57,197 nucleotides of DNA from Planctomycetota bacterium. GTDB lineage: Bacteria; Planctomycetota; Planctomycetia; Gemmatales; Gemmataceae. The notes beneath the pieces were generated by a model, which searched no databases, was not told where the DNA came from, and saw nothing but the letters and a program-made list of their open reading frames with translations. Both the position numbers and the translations under genes were made by a program. Location of the stretch: assembly GCA_021781415.1 (NCBI GenBank), contig JAJXWW010000017.1, forward strand, positions 1 to 57,197, in the 5' to 3' direction. Below, piece after piece: positions 40,136 through 49,649 of this stretch (positions within the stretch are counted from its first letter, which is position 1; each line of letters starts with the position of its first letter).

Positions 40136-41374
40136 TCATCGGCACGCCGCGACAGCACCGCCTTTCGACACGCTCTGGAAGGCGAAGACGAGACCCGAGA
40201 TGGCGATTTGGGCGAGCCGCTGTTGGAAACTGATTCGGCCGGCGATCGCAGGACGGGGGCGGATCGCCTCTCGATAGACTTCGCGCACCCGATCGATGGA
40301 ATGGTCCCAATTCAACGTCTCGACGGCTTGCCGCGCGGCCCGGCTCATCCGGTTGCGGAGATCATCGTCCGACAGGATCGACCGGACGGCCCCAACGGCT
40401 TCCGTCAAGTTGCGCGGCTCGTACAAGAGACCGGCTTGGCCGTGTACCACGAGGTTCGGGATTCCACCGGCGCGGGGGGCCACGACCGGGCAGCCGCAAG
40501 CCATCGCTTCCAAGACGACGTTGCCCATCGTCTCCGTCTCCGAGGCATAAACGAAAGCATCCGCCGAGGCGTAAGCCGCCGCCAACTCCTCGCCTTTCAG
40601 ATAGCCGATAAAGTGGGCATTCTTACCGGCGAAGCGCTGCTCCAACTCCGCGCGTTGCGGTCCATCGCCGACCACGGCGAGCGTTGCCTCGGGGAAGCGG
40701 TCGAGTACGTCGGCAAGAAAGCCGACATTCTTTTCCGGTGCCAGGCGGGACACCGTGAGCAACAACGGCCGATGCGACCGACCGTTTGCCAGGCGGGATC
40801 GCATCTCCGCGCGTTTCCGCGCCGGGTGGAATAGCTCGCCGTCCACCGCCGGAGGCCACAGTGCGACGCGCCGGAACCCGCGACCCGCGAGTTCGTCGCG
40901 CATGATGTTCGAGACGGTCAGGTTCACGTCCGCTCGATTGTGGTATTCGCGCGTGAACCACCACAGCAGATGCGACAGCGGATGGAGCAGCCGATATTGT
41001 TTGACGAACTCTCCGTAGAGCGTGTGAAACGAGAAGACGCTGGGCACGCGGACGCCGGCACGATGGAGCAGGTCGTGACAGCGAAATCCGAATGCGAACG
41101 GGTTGATATAATGCAACACATCCGGGGCGAAGCGATCCAACACTTTCACCAGTCGATAATTGGGCGAGGCGATGCGATATTCCGGGTAGAGGGGAAAGGC
41201 GAAGCTGGGAAACTCGACGACGGGCACGGGGCACGCTTGGCTTCCCTCCGCTTGAGGACAGATAACCATCACGTCGTCGTTGCAGCGTACCAGCTGATGA
41301 ATGAGGTTCATCGTCCGGTTGACGACTCCATCTACCTTAGGCAGAAACACCTCGGCGAGAATGGCAATGCGCAT
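40136..41374 (-). CDS. GT4 glycosyltransferase, SQD2-like
   Basis: 412 residues from the ATG at 41374. GT-B fold: N-terminal RIAILAEVFLPKVDGVVNRT, FAPDVLHYINPFAFG, SVFSFHTLYGEFV; C-terminal LLTVSRLAPEKNVGFLADVL, AVVGDGPQRAELE and the nucleotide-sugar motif SETETMGNVVLEAMACGCPV. The pattern resembles SQD2/MgtA-type lipid glycosyltransferases, which add a sugar to diacylglycerol or a related lipid. Last gene of the lipid-type cluster. Confidence 0.8.
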   Translation of the reverse strand: MRIAILAEVFLPKVDGVVNRTMNLIHQLVRCNDDVMVICPQAEGSQACPVPVVEFPSFAFPLYPEYRIASPNYRLVKVLDRFAPDVLHYINPFAFGFRCHDLLHRAGVRVPSVFSFHTLYGEFVKQYRLLHPLSHLLWWFTREYHNRADVNLTVSNIMRDELAGRGFRRVALWPPAVDGELFHPARKRAEMRSRLANGRSHRPLLLTVSRLAPEKNVGFLADVLDRFPEATLAVVGDGPQRAELEQRFAGKNAHFIGYLKGEELAAAYASADAFVYASETETMGNVVLEAMACGCPVVAPRAGGIPNLVVHGQAGLLYEPRNLTEAVGAVRSILSDDDLRNRMSRAARQAVETLNWDHSIDRVREVYREAIRPRPAIAGRISFQQRLAQIAISGLVFAFQSVSKGGAVAACR

Positions 41375-41432
41375 CTTCAACCCTCCGCAATATGTGGGAA
41401 CGACCGGCGCGCGTCGGTCGCGCCCGATGCTT

Positions 41433-42254
41433 TTACGGCTTCCGGGCCAAGGCCACGACTATTTTGTGATGATCTTCCATAGGGAAATACAGCGCGTTCA
41501 ACAGCGTGCGGATCATCCAATTCGCCTTGTGCAAACCCAAGACTTCTAAAAAAGGAGTAAGCCAACCGCCATAGTAGGCGAACTCCATGAAGTCTTTGAG
41601 GTTGTTAAAGTGAAGATTTGGACAAAATGTCTCACATTCACAAACCGCGAACCCATTCTCCTCCAAAATTCGCACCACTTCATCTTGGTCGGCGGGGTTG
41701 CAAACGTGGTCGTCAACCTCTAATTTGGAACCGCCGAACAACCATTTTTTAAGGGGAAGCGATGCAGCCTTCCGTTGGAGATTGGGAAAGCCCGCCTTGG
41801 TCCCTCCGACAAAGGACCAGACGCCCCCGTCGCCGAGCTTGTCCCACACCTTGGGAGCCAATGCGCCCACAGGGACGAATCCCGTGATAAAGTGCGTGCA
41901 AATCAAATCGAAAGAGATCGACGGAAATTGCTCGTCCAGATGGGCGGCATCCTCGACGGCGGCCACGAGGTCGGGAATGCGACCGCGCGCGACATCGATC
42001 ATCTTCCGTGAAATGTCGAGTCCATACGGATGGATGGGCGTCGAAGAATGGGCGCGGAATTTCTCGAAGAATCGTCCCGTGCCCACCCCCAGATCGAGTA
42101 CGTAACTCGATGTACCATCGTCCCGGTCGCGCTCTTGTCGCCGAATCTGTTCGATGGCCAAATCCAAGGAGTCGCCGATTACCGATTGCGGGTCGAAATC
42201 GTAACGCGGAGCGATTACTTCGTCGTACTGTCGCTGGATGACGTGAACCTGCAT
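41433..42254 (-). CDS. SAM-dependent methyltransferase
   Basis: 273 residues. The motif I VLDLGVGTGRFFEKF, followed by PYGLDISRKMIDVARGRIP and DLICTHFITGF, is a class I methyltransferase. The substrate is unknown; neighbours suggest a lipid headgroup or a lipid intermediate. Starts at the ATG at 42254; a family C palindrome lies upstream. Confidence 0.8.
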   Translation of the reverse strand: MQVHVIQRQYDEVIAPRYDFDPQSVIGDSLDLAIEQIRRQERDRDDGTSSYVLDLGVGTGRFFEKFRAHSSTPIHPYGLDISRKMIDVARGRIPDLVAAVEDAAHLDEQFPSISFDLICTHFITGFVPVGALAPKVWDKLGDGGVWSFVGGTKAGFPNLQRKAASLPLKKWLFGGSKLEVDDHVCNPADQDEVVRILEENGFAVCECETFCPNLHFNNLKDFMEFAYYGGWLTPFLEVLGLHKANWMIRTLLNALYFPMEDHHKIVVALARKP

Positions 42255-42334
42255 GGCGAGGTATCCTTTTTGAAGTTTCGGTGTGCTTTGCCTGAGACTA
42301 TGAGAGCGATTTTTCTTCGGATCGCTCACACGTT

Positions 42335-42396
42335 GGTTAGCCGCGACGCGCAGCGGAGCGAGTTGTCTCGCGCTCCGCTGCGCGTCGCGGCTAACC
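42335..42396. repeat. Palindromic repeat, family C
   Basis: Core TAGCCGCGACGCGCAGCGG; nearly the same sequence as 17437-17500 in the head module, with a different loop. Confidence 0.85.
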
Positions 42397-42899
42397 TAGG
42401 GACATTGGGTTTCTCGTCCGTCCGACCAGTTGCTCGCGTCGAAAGCTAAATAATTCAACAAGATCGGCACCTCGTAGAGTGACAGCAGCACGAACAAGAC
42501 AAATCCCTTCTTGTATTTTTTGTTGTACTCCGTCATGTCGTGCTCCACGTTATAAACCTTATGACTCCAAACTTGAATTTTATAGAACGGGTAGATGGGC
42601 AAAACGTACACCCAGATTGGCGCGAGCGGTAGCGATAGCACGAGAGCGATGACGGCGGCCAGGAATAGCACGGTGCTACTCAAGACCTTCAGGGGTACAT
42701 TGAAGGCGAGGATCGCCGAGTGGACGCCCGCGACGGCGAACAACGGCCAACCGACGCCGACGATGCCGTAGCCGATGCCGTACAGACACACATAGATGCC
42801 CAATACGGCCAGGATATGAATGATATTGATGCCGAACTGCGCGTGGCGGCACAGATGCCTCTCGTACAGTTCGGTAAAATTCGCGTTGAGCGGATTCAT
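42396..42899 (-). CDS. Membrane protein, Mpo1/DUF962-like
   Basis: 167 residues with about four membrane spans. HLCRHAQFGINIIHILAVLG and WSHKVYNVEHDMTEYNKKYKKG give conserved His residues in an H-x-x-x-x-N-x-x-H pattern like Mpo1/DUF962 proteins, iron-dependent dioxygenases acting on 2-hydroxy fatty acids in yeast. The resemblance is partial. Its stop lies in the palindrome. Confidence 0.5.
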   Translation of the reverse strand: MNPLNANFTELYERHLCRHAQFGINIIHILAVLGIYVCLYGIGYGIVGVGWPLFAVAGVHSAILAFNVPLKVLSSTVLFLAAVIALVLSLPLAPIWVYVLPIYPFYKIQVWSHKVYNVEHDMTEYNKKYKKGFVLFVLLSLYEVPILLNYLAFDASNWSDGRETQCP

Positions 42900-42910
42900 G
42901 GTATCTCCGA

Positions 42911-45016
42911 TTAATATCCGTGCCATTTGTCCCGCATGTGAGAGACGGCCATTGCCCGCAGGACGGGCGGCAACAGTCGATAGAACGGTGCGTGGAGGGT
43001 GTCCGCGAGGGTATCGCAACACCGTTCGATCTCCGTCGGAGTTATGGTCAGAGAAGGTGTGAATTTCAGCACGTTAGGTTCGTACTGACAATAACCCATA
43101 AACACCGGAAATAGGGGATGGTGGAGCAGGTTATAAATATAGATCGAGGACAGTTTCTCTTTGAATCGCCGTTGGAGCCAGCCGTGAGCGTTTAGTTCGA
43201 TGGCAATCAAGAGTCCGAACGCGCGCACTTCGCGCACGGCCTTACAAAAGGAAAGCCGGTCGGACAACCGCTCGGCGAACAGGGTGGCGGATTGCGAAAC
43301 TCTCTCGGATAGCCCGCTTTTCTCGGCGTGCCTGAGCGTATGGAGGAGCGTTTTGTAACCGAACTCGTAATCGTTGCGCCGTCGGAGAGACGCGGGTAAA
43401 TCCGATCCGACCGCTTCCATCCGCTCCCGAACGACCGACGAATAGAGCGTGGCGGCAAAGGGACACATCATATCGGAGGTTCCCTTGCCGATCGTCAATA
43501 GATCGGGGACAATCCCCATTTTACTCGACAGAGTGAAGGAGCCTGTCCGATACATGCCCGTTTGCACTTCGTCCACGAAGAGCAGGTATCCCCGATCCTG
43601 GCGGCGCGCTTCCAGATGGCGAACAATTCTTTCGGGCACGAGTCGGCCCCCTCCGACGGCCTGAATCAACTCCATCTGCACGATGCCCACGGGGTATTTT
43701 TCCAGAGCGGCGTCGAAGTCTTGGAGGGCAGTCTCGGCGAACGGATCGATGTAGGAGACATTTTCATAGAGAGGGCCAATGTGTGTCTTATACGATTCCT
43801 TCGACGTTCCCGCGAGGGCCAGCAAAGTCTTGCCGCCGAAGCCGCCCTTGAGCGCGAGGATATAGGGATTCGAGGGTTGAGTCGCCAATCCGATCCGCAG
43901 CGCGTTCTCGACCGCCGACGCTCCGCTCACCGCCGGCAACATACACTCCAGGCCGGTCAGTTCTCGCAATCGCTCGGCGACTTCTTCCCGATAATGGAAA
44001 GCACTTTGCAAACTCTCTTGCTCCGCGACGTAGTTTTCGGGATTGTGTCCGCGCATGCTGCACGCAACCCCTCCCACGCCGTCGAAGATTCGACGGCCCT
44101 TCGCCATCACATAATGACCGGCGGCGCGCACGTCGAATGTGTCCAGACCCAGCACAGCCATCGTTTTGCGCAGAGAGGGATTATATAATTCACCGAACAG
44201 AGACCGACAACGCTCCGGATCGGTGCGAATCCCATCTAATTCTCCCGATAGCCTCGTATCGAATTCGGGGTCGTCCATCTCCGCGCATTTCAGAAAGTGC
44301 AGCGTCGAGATCGAATTTGGCTGATAAGTCGTGGAATGGAAGGTCGCATTTCTCGAACCGTTCCAATAATCGTACAGAGTTCTCCGAGCGGCGAAGGCAC
44401 CGAACGGGACGTGGTGCCGAACGAACGATTCGTCGAAGACGACGATATCGGGACGCAATTTATCCCGCAATGCAGACGCCGATTGCCGGCAGCGATGGAG
44501 TGCGGGGCGATCGACGCAAACGATGCGCAGCGCTGACTGTCGTTCGAGCGCGATTAGAATCTCGTCCAGCTTTTCGCACGATTCCAAAGCGGGCGAGAGG
44601 AGCAGCACCGCGAAGCCAAATGGCTCCCGCAGCTCGGCCCACGACGGCGGGCCAGTTTCGACGACCAGGTTGGGAATAAACTCGATCCGCGCGTTGTTTT
44701 CGGACGCGGCCGAGACGAAGGAACCGAGACGCCCCGCGAAGTCGAGGATCAATCCCCTCTGCGACCGATGCTCGACGCTTGCGGCATAGCGGGCCAATTT
44801 GATCGCGCCGCTGAGGGATTCTTCGAAGCTGTTGGCGAGAAAACTCTGATAGTTGGGTTGTTTCGGTTTATCGGCGTACCAGGTATCTCGAACGTATCGG
44901 TTCAAACAGTGGCACGTTTGAACCACATGGGGATTCAAATAGAAGCGAAACAGATTCGGCGTTTGCCGCGCGATCAGTTCCTCGCAGGTATCCAAGAATG
45001 GGTGTCGCGTGTTCAT
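42911..45016 (-). CDS. Tandem class III aminotransferase fusion
   Basis: 701 residues: two class III PLP-aminotransferase units in one chain. The N-terminal unit (about 1-280) is shortened and lacks the PLP lysine: where a GKG is expected it reads DIVVFDESFVRHHVPFGAFA. The C-terminal unit is intact, with SGASAVENALRIG, LFVDEVQTGMYRTG and the Schiff-base lysine in LLTIGKGTSDMM. Class III enzymes work as dimers; the dead half may act as a built-in partner. Expected to transfer amino groups to a ketone or aldehyde of a lipid-linked or small substrate. Confidence 0.75.
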   Translation of the reverse strand: MNTRHPFLDTCEELIARQTPNLFRFYLNPHVVQTCHCLNRYVRDTWYADKPKQPNYQSFLANSFEESLSGAIKLARYAASVEHRSQRGLILDFAGRLGSFVSAASENNARIEFIPNLVVETGPPSWAELREPFGFAVLLLSPALESCEKLDEILIALERQSALRIVCVDRPALHRCRQSASALRDKLRPDIVVFDESFVRHHVPFGAFAARRTLYDYWNGSRNATFHSTTYQPNSISTLHFLKCAEMDDPEFDTRLSGELDGIRTDPERCRSLFGELYNPSLRKTMAVLGLDTFDVRAAGHYVMAKGRRIFDGVGGVACSMRGHNPENYVAEQESLQSAFHYREEVAERLRELTGLECMLPAVSGASAVENALRIGLATQPSNPYILALKGGFGGKTLLALAGTSKESYKTHIGPLYENVSYIDPFAETALQDFDAALEKYPVGIVQMELIQAVGGGRLVPERIVRHLEARRQDRGYLLFVDEVQTGMYRTGSFTLSSKMGIVPDLLTIGKGTSDMMCPFAATLYSSVVRERMEAVGSDLPASLRRRNDYEFGYKTLLHTLRHAEKSGLSERVSQSATLFAERLSDRLSFCKAVREVRAFGLLIAIELNAHGWLQRRFKEKLSSIYIYNLLHHPLFPVFMGYCQYEPNVLKFTPSLTITPTEIERCCDTLADTLHAPFYRLLPPVLRAMAVSHMRDKWHGY

Positions 45017-45022
45017 GGAAGC

Positions 45023-46828
45023 TCACATACTGTGTTTGCCGGGATTGAACCGCGCCGCGCGGAAGGTTTGCTTTACATACGCCTCGAAGGCTCGTCGGTG
45101 TTTTTTGAGCATAAAGAGGTCGATGGATATACAATCGCACTCTCGGAAAGGAGAATGTGGGAATCCATCCCGTCGAATATAGCGGAGTTGAATCTTCGAG
45201 AGAGGCAAGGCGCTGTGCGTCTCCCAGAATGCGGCAAAGTCGTCCTTCGACAAAAAGAGTTCGACGTGGTGAGCCAGCCGGCGAGCCAGACCGTGGAACA
45301 ACACCGAGGCGATCGGATTGGCTTCGATGCGATCCCACAAACTGCCCAGAGTATCGCGCGGCAATTCTAAGGTATTCTCGTCTCCGTCCGGCGAACGAGT
45401 GTAATAGCGATAGATCACGACTTCTTGTGAGGCTGCCCCGGCCTTGCGAATCTCGACGTTCGAGGCGGCGGTATCCTGGAAAGAGTCCCAGATCTGGTGG
45501 CTCGACACGTTCGCCAGCTTCTCCACCTTCACACCATAGCCCGTCTTTTCTTTGACTCTCACACTAAGCTGCAACAGCAATACATCGGCGGACAAATCGT
45601 ACGCATAGCGCCCAAACGCGACATCGGGGCGGGACGCCGAGAAGGATCGATCCTCGATGGGATCGTAGAGAACCACCTTTTCAATCGTCTCGGCCACGGT
45701 GCAGTATTTGCTTGCCGAGCCGTGGATCGGGATGAAATAGCCCGTGCCCAAGCCGACGTATGTATAATTGGGAACGACGTGCAATTCCTTGCCTCGCGCC
45801 TGCAACATTTGCATCGCTTGGCGGACGGTGACGCCGCCGTCGAAGCGCGCGCAATCGCCCGCGAGACGGGCTACGCGATTGCAGCCGACCGTGGAGAGGA
45901 CCGTTTTCCCTGGATATTTATGACCGAAATGAACGACACCATTGTTGTAGCCGACGATTTTCACGTCTCGATAATTGTATTTGTTATAGAGGGCAAGCAA
46001 TTCTCGATTGGATCGAGGGCGCAGCGTATCGAAGTTATACGCTCTCAGTATCGGAAACCATCGTGCGAGAAGATCGATCGTCAACCCCGCCAGGTGGCCC
46101 ACCAGAAGCAGTCGCAATAATAATGCGATCGACCGAGCGATGTACGATGGCGGTCGTTCCTCACATTCCTTCGATAGTCGCTCTTTCCACGCCCGGTTCG
46201 ATCCGAGCAGCGTGAAAGTCCGACGCCTCCGAGAGTCGGTTCCTGTGAGTTCTCGATCGATGGCCGCGAATAGCTCCTCGCCTTCCACGCAACAACCCCT
46301 GAATCGACCCGGCACGACGGGGGCCAAGAATCGCAACTTCCTCAGCCCCGCGTTCCATCGGGAGGACGGACTGTCGATGGGGCCGATACGAAACACCACG
46401 ATTCGACCTTGGAAGCCGCGCAATTGGCGGATGGCCCATTCCTCCGTCCGCGCCGCCTTTCGATCTCCGAAATGGACGCGAAACGAACCGACGAGACAGA
46501 CACAAGCGGCACCCTTCGCTCCGGCAATTTCGGCAATGGCGGCGATCAATCCGCGGTCGCGTTCCTTCATGTCTCGATTCAGAAAGACAACCGCGCCGGC
46601 GAGTCGGTCGCGCGCGTGTACTTGCAGATACCGAGCGATCGAAAACTTGTCCGAGGGCTGCAAGTCCGCCCGGTCGTCCCTCGTGGTGTCAACGGTGTCG
46701 GTCGAAATGACCGAGACTTTGCGTCCGCCGATGCGGTTCGCACGGTCGGCGCAGTCGGCTGCCACCGGGTCGTTCGCGCTGGCGATCAGAAGCACTTCGT
46801 CCACAATCTCCTCCCAGCGAGCCTTCAC
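45023..46828 (-). CDS. SDR-like/FAD-linked oxidase fusion
   Basis: 601 residues. The first about 210 (VLLIASANDPVAADCADRAN, GAKGAACVCLVGSFRVHFG, RIVVFRIGPIDSPSSRW) resemble a degenerate SDR-type nucleotide domain. The rest has a PCMH-type FAD-binding region (VLSTVGCNRVARLAGDCARF, GVTVRQAMQMLQ, GLGTGYFIPIHGSASKYCTV) as in DprE1-like and aldonolactone oxidases. It overlaps PSD by ATGA. The substrate is unknown; a lipid-linked polyol is plausible. Confidence 0.7.
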   Translation of the reverse strand: MKARWEEIVDEVLLIASANDPVAADCADRANRIGGRKVSVISTDTVDTTRDDRADLQPSDKFSIARYLQVHARDRLAGAVVFLNRDMKERDRGLIAAIAEIAGAKGAACVCLVGSFRVHFGDRKAARTEEWAIRQLRGFQGRIVVFRIGPIDSPSSRWNAGLRKLRFLAPVVPGRFRGCCVEGEELFAAIDRELTGTDSRRRRTFTLLGSNRAWKERLSKECEERPPSYIARSIALLLRLLLVGHLAGLTIDLLARWFPILRAYNFDTLRPRSNRELLALYNKYNYRDVKIVGYNNGVVHFGHKYPGKTVLSTVGCNRVARLAGDCARFDGGVTVRQAMQMLQARGKELHVVPNYTYVGLGTGYFIPIHGSASKYCTVAETIEKVVLYDPIEDRSFSASRPDVAFGRYAYDLSADVLLLQLSVRVKEKTGYGVKVEKLANVSSHQIWDSFQDTAASNVEIRKAGAASQEVVIYRYYTRSPDGDENTLELPRDTLGSLWDRIEANPIASVLFHGLARRLAHHVELFLSKDDFAAFWETHSALPLSKIQLRYIRRDGFPHSPFRECDCISIDLFMLKKHRRAFEAYVKQTFRAARFNPGKHSM

Positions 46829-47718
46829 CTTTGGATGGAAAATATCGGTTGACCGTAGTGGACTTTTTCATCCGCGCGGACGAGGGGCGTCACTCGATCG
46901 GCCGGCTCACCGATCAGGATGGCGGTCGAGCCGAGTTCGAAGGTTGCGATCCAATCGCCCTTTTTCACCGGCAGGGGCGGATCGAACGAGAGGCGGCTCG
47001 TTCGCCGCAGGCGCGGTCGAAAGAGACGGCCCCGTGGGAAAGTGATATTGCCCACCCCCCAACCCGCTACCAAGACGAGGACGCACTTCCCCAGCGGCGT
47101 GGACAGATGCAAGATGACTCGTTCGTTCAACGAAAAGACCGGGTACTCTGGGCGCTGAAACGGTGGATGGACGAGCAGTCGATGGCCCGGCACATGAATG
47201 ATTTCGTCGATGGTTCCGTCTTGGGGGCTGAATATCCGGTGACAATCGCTGGGCGAGAGAAAGAGGATCGCGTAGCTGCCGTCGTGGTACGGGCGCGGGT
47301 CCATCCCAGCCAGTAACGAGCCGACGGAGTATTCGATGCCTTTGACCGTGAGGATTTTGTCTTCTCGGATCGCGCCGACCTCTTGCACCGTGCCATCGCA
47401 GGGGCAGAGAAGTTGATCGGCCGCGGACCCGATCGGCCGCAACTCCGCGCGCACCCCGCGCGTAAAGAGCGCGTTGAAGGACGGATAGGCCCACAGAGGT
47501 CGTTCGAGTTCGGATTCATTCAGGGCCGTGTATTTCTTGCCGTAGATGGTTCGGTACAGTCGAAGGCGCAGGCGCTTCGAGGGAATGCGGACGCGAGATA
47601 GTCGCACGGCCAAGGCGGCCATGCAGGCATTCAGGATGCCGCCGTGAATGGCCGACGCCTGCCGATATTGTTCCAAGCGCGTTTTGAAAGCACGGTGTTT
47701 CATCATCGACTCGTCCAC
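46825..47718 (-). CDS. psd: Phosphatidylserine decarboxylase
   Basis: 297 residues. The self-cleavage motif LGST occurs in ATFELGSTAILIGE; cleavage there makes the pyruvoyl cofactor. The conserved FFxR/K-type FNALFTRGVRAELRPI and DGTVQEVGAI, HDGSYAILFLSPSDCHRIFS segments are typical. It converts phosphatidylserine to phosphatidylethanolamine at the inner membrane. Here it sits inside a cluster with oxidases and transferases, so it may act on a modified lipid. Confidence 0.85.
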   Translation of the reverse strand: MDESMMKHRAFKTRLEQYRQASAIHGGILNACMAALAVRLSRVRIPSKRLRLRLYRTIYGKKYTALNESELERPLWAYPSFNALFTRGVRAELRPIGSAADQLLCPCDGTVQEVGAIREDKILTVKGIEYSVGSLLAGMDPRPYHDGSYAILFLSPSDCHRIFSPQDGTIDEIIHVPGHRLLVHPPFQRPEYPVFSLNERVILHLSTPLGKCVLVLVAGWGVGNITFPRGRLFRPRLRRTSRLSFDPPLPVKKGDWIATFELGSTAILIGEPADRVTPLVRADEKVHYGQPIFSIQR

Positions 47719-47734
47719 CTAACAGTACGGCGCT

Positions 47735-47875
47735 ACTCCCCTCTCCCCTGTACTCAGGGGAGAGGGGCCGGGGGTGAGGGGTTTAGAGAAGGCGAGTGGA
47801 TTCGGCGTCTCCATCCGTCTCTAACCCCTCACCCCCCAACCCCTCTCCCCTGAGTACAGGGGAGAGGGGAGAATT
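47735..47875. repeat. Palindromic repeat, family E
   Basis: Two inverted arms with CCCCTCTCCCCTG(T/A) motifs between the PSD start and the GMC stop. Confidence 0.75.
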
Positions 47876-47894
47876 CGAGAGCAGCGCTGTACGG

Positions 47895-49394
47895 CTAAAT
47901 CTCTCGACCGACCACATCCGCGACGCGCAGGGCGTTCGCCATAATCGTCAGGGCCGGGCCGACCCCCAGCGAGGTCGGCAAAATGCTGCCGTCCACGACG
48001 AACACATTCGGCTGACCGAACAATCGGCAATCCGCATCGACGGCGGCATGAGACGGATCGGTGCCGATGCGCAGCGTGCCACACTGATGCGCGACGTGTT
48101 CGTTGGAAGGGAACGATTTGGCCAAGCAGAACAGCGCTCCCGCATTCCTCAGAATGCGCCGCATCAAGCGACTCAGCTGTCGTCCGCGTTCGCGGTCGAA
48201 GCGCGAGAATCCATGACTCAACTCGGCGCGGCCGTCGGCTCCGAGGGATACCCGGTTCGCGGGGTTGGGCAAATCCTCGACGATCCCGGTCAACGGCAGC
48301 ATCCGTTTTCGCAGGAACTCCACGACGCGGAACGGTATTCGTCCCCGCGTCATCTTTCGCAACAACAGCGGGCCGGGGACGGGCAGCGATTGAACGATCC
48401 CCATCTTGTGAGGATAGCGTCGGCTGCCGAGGTAATAGTCGGCGAAACCAATTTGTTTGATGTACGTTTCGTCGCCGCCGGTGCGCTTGCCATAAATGCC
48501 GACGATGATCGGCGAGAGGTGCATCATATAGTTCCGGCCAATCCATTGTCCTTCCACGCCGGAGCGCAGCAACAGCGCCGGCGAGGCCAAAGCCCCCGCC
48601 GCGAGGGCATAGCGCTTCGCCCGATACTCGGTTCGCCGACCCGTGGCCCGATCGCAAACGCGGACGCCGGCGACGCGCCCCGCCGCATCGCGCGCGAAGC
48701 GTTCGACCTCGACCCCCGCGAACACATCGAGCGACAGCTTTTCTTCGATACCGCGTGCGACCAGTCGAGCCGACGAACGACGCGAATCGTTGATGCACGC
48801 ATAGCCGGGACACGAAGGACACTGCAAGCAACGGTCGAAGTCGATGGCCAACGGCAAGCGGAACGGGCGCAACCCTCGCGCCCGGTTGGCGTTAATGAGT
48901 CGTCGATTGATCGGCTTGAGCGGGAGGGGTTTTTGCGGATAGCCGTTGCGCGGCCGTTGAAGAGGGCCGTAGTCCTCGTCGGCGCAGCCGGAGACGCCGT
49001 ACAGCGCTTCCGCTTTCGTGTAATACGACTCCAAGGTTTTGTAGGTGATCGGCCAATCCCAAATCGATCGAGGGATGCGCGTGCCGTATTGTTCGCCGGG
49101 GTGGAAGTCCTCAATGCTCGGACGCATCAGGGCCGCGCCGTACAGAGACGTTCCGCCGCCGAGGACGCCTCCCATATAGAGAAGCCGCTCCGAGCCGTTG
49201 ACGCGCACCGGACGATCGTCGTAGGGTCTCTTGTCGATCAACATCGCCTGCTCGTCGTGGATCGGCTCCTTCGGAGTCGAATTCCGTCCTCTCTCCAACA
49301 GGAGAACCCGCTTCCCCGCTTGGGCGCAGGCATAGGCGAAAGTCCCCCCTCCCGCTCCACTGCCGATCACGACGACATCATAATCGTAGAGCAT
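47895..49394 (-). CDS. GMC-family oxidoreductase
   Basis: 499 residues. DVVVIGSGAGGGTFAYACAQ binds FAD; YMGGVLGGGTSLYGAA, CPSCPGYACINDSRR, YALAAGALASPALLLRSG and the end HQCGTLRIGTDP...VDADCRLFG...NVFVVDGSILPTSLGVGPAL define the GMC fold with active-site His. It oxidises alcohols to aldehydes or ketones, a natural source of substrate for the aminotransferase encoded in the same cluster. Confidence 0.88.
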   Translation of the reverse strand: MLYDYDVVVIGSGAGGGTFAYACAQAGKRVLLLERGRNSTPKEPIHDEQAMLIDKRPYDDRPVRVNGSERLLYMGGVLGGGTSLYGAALMRPSIEDFHPGEQYGTRIPRSIWDWPITYKTLESYYTKAEALYGVSGCADEDYGPLQRPRNGYPQKPLPLKPINRRLINANRARGLRPFRLPLAIDFDRCLQCPSCPGYACINDSRRSSARLVARGIEEKLSLDVFAGVEVERFARDAAGRVAGVRVCDRATGRRTEYRAKRYALAAGALASPALLLRSGVEGQWIGRNYMMHLSPIIVGIYGKRTGGDETYIKQIGFADYYLGSRRYPHKMGIVQSLPVPGPLLLRKMTRGRIPFRVVEFLRKRMLPLTGIVEDLPNPANRVSLGADGRAELSHGFSRFDRERGRQLSRLMRRILRNAGALFCLAKSFPSNEHVAHQCGTLRIGTDPSHAAVDADCRLFGQPNVFVVDGSILPTSLGVGPALTIMANALRVADVVGREI

Positions 49395-49649
49395 GGAACC
49401 TCTCGCATACGGTTTCGACTCGCGGAGTACATGCCCGCGATCGTGCGCCGGCCGATTCGCCGCGCTTCAAATCACAATTTCATCGCCGTTCGCTCATCGC
49501 ATTTACTTTTCCGATCTCTATGAATTTCATACTTTTGTGAATCTAAAAGCACACCAATTACTCGTCAAGCAGACGGCCGCCAAATTCATAGAGGCTTCAC
49601 GGCATCGCAATCTATTTATCACGGAACGCGCCGATAGAACGAAAGTGGA

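Noticed and set aside
39491..40834. 447-codon plus-strand frame
   Set aside because: Antisense to the exported protein at 38693 and the glycosyltransferase at 40136; composition typical of a GC-rich shadow frame.
47796..49523. 575-codon plus-strand frame
   Set aside because: Antisense to the GMC oxidoreductase, which carries unmistakable FAD and active-site motifs.
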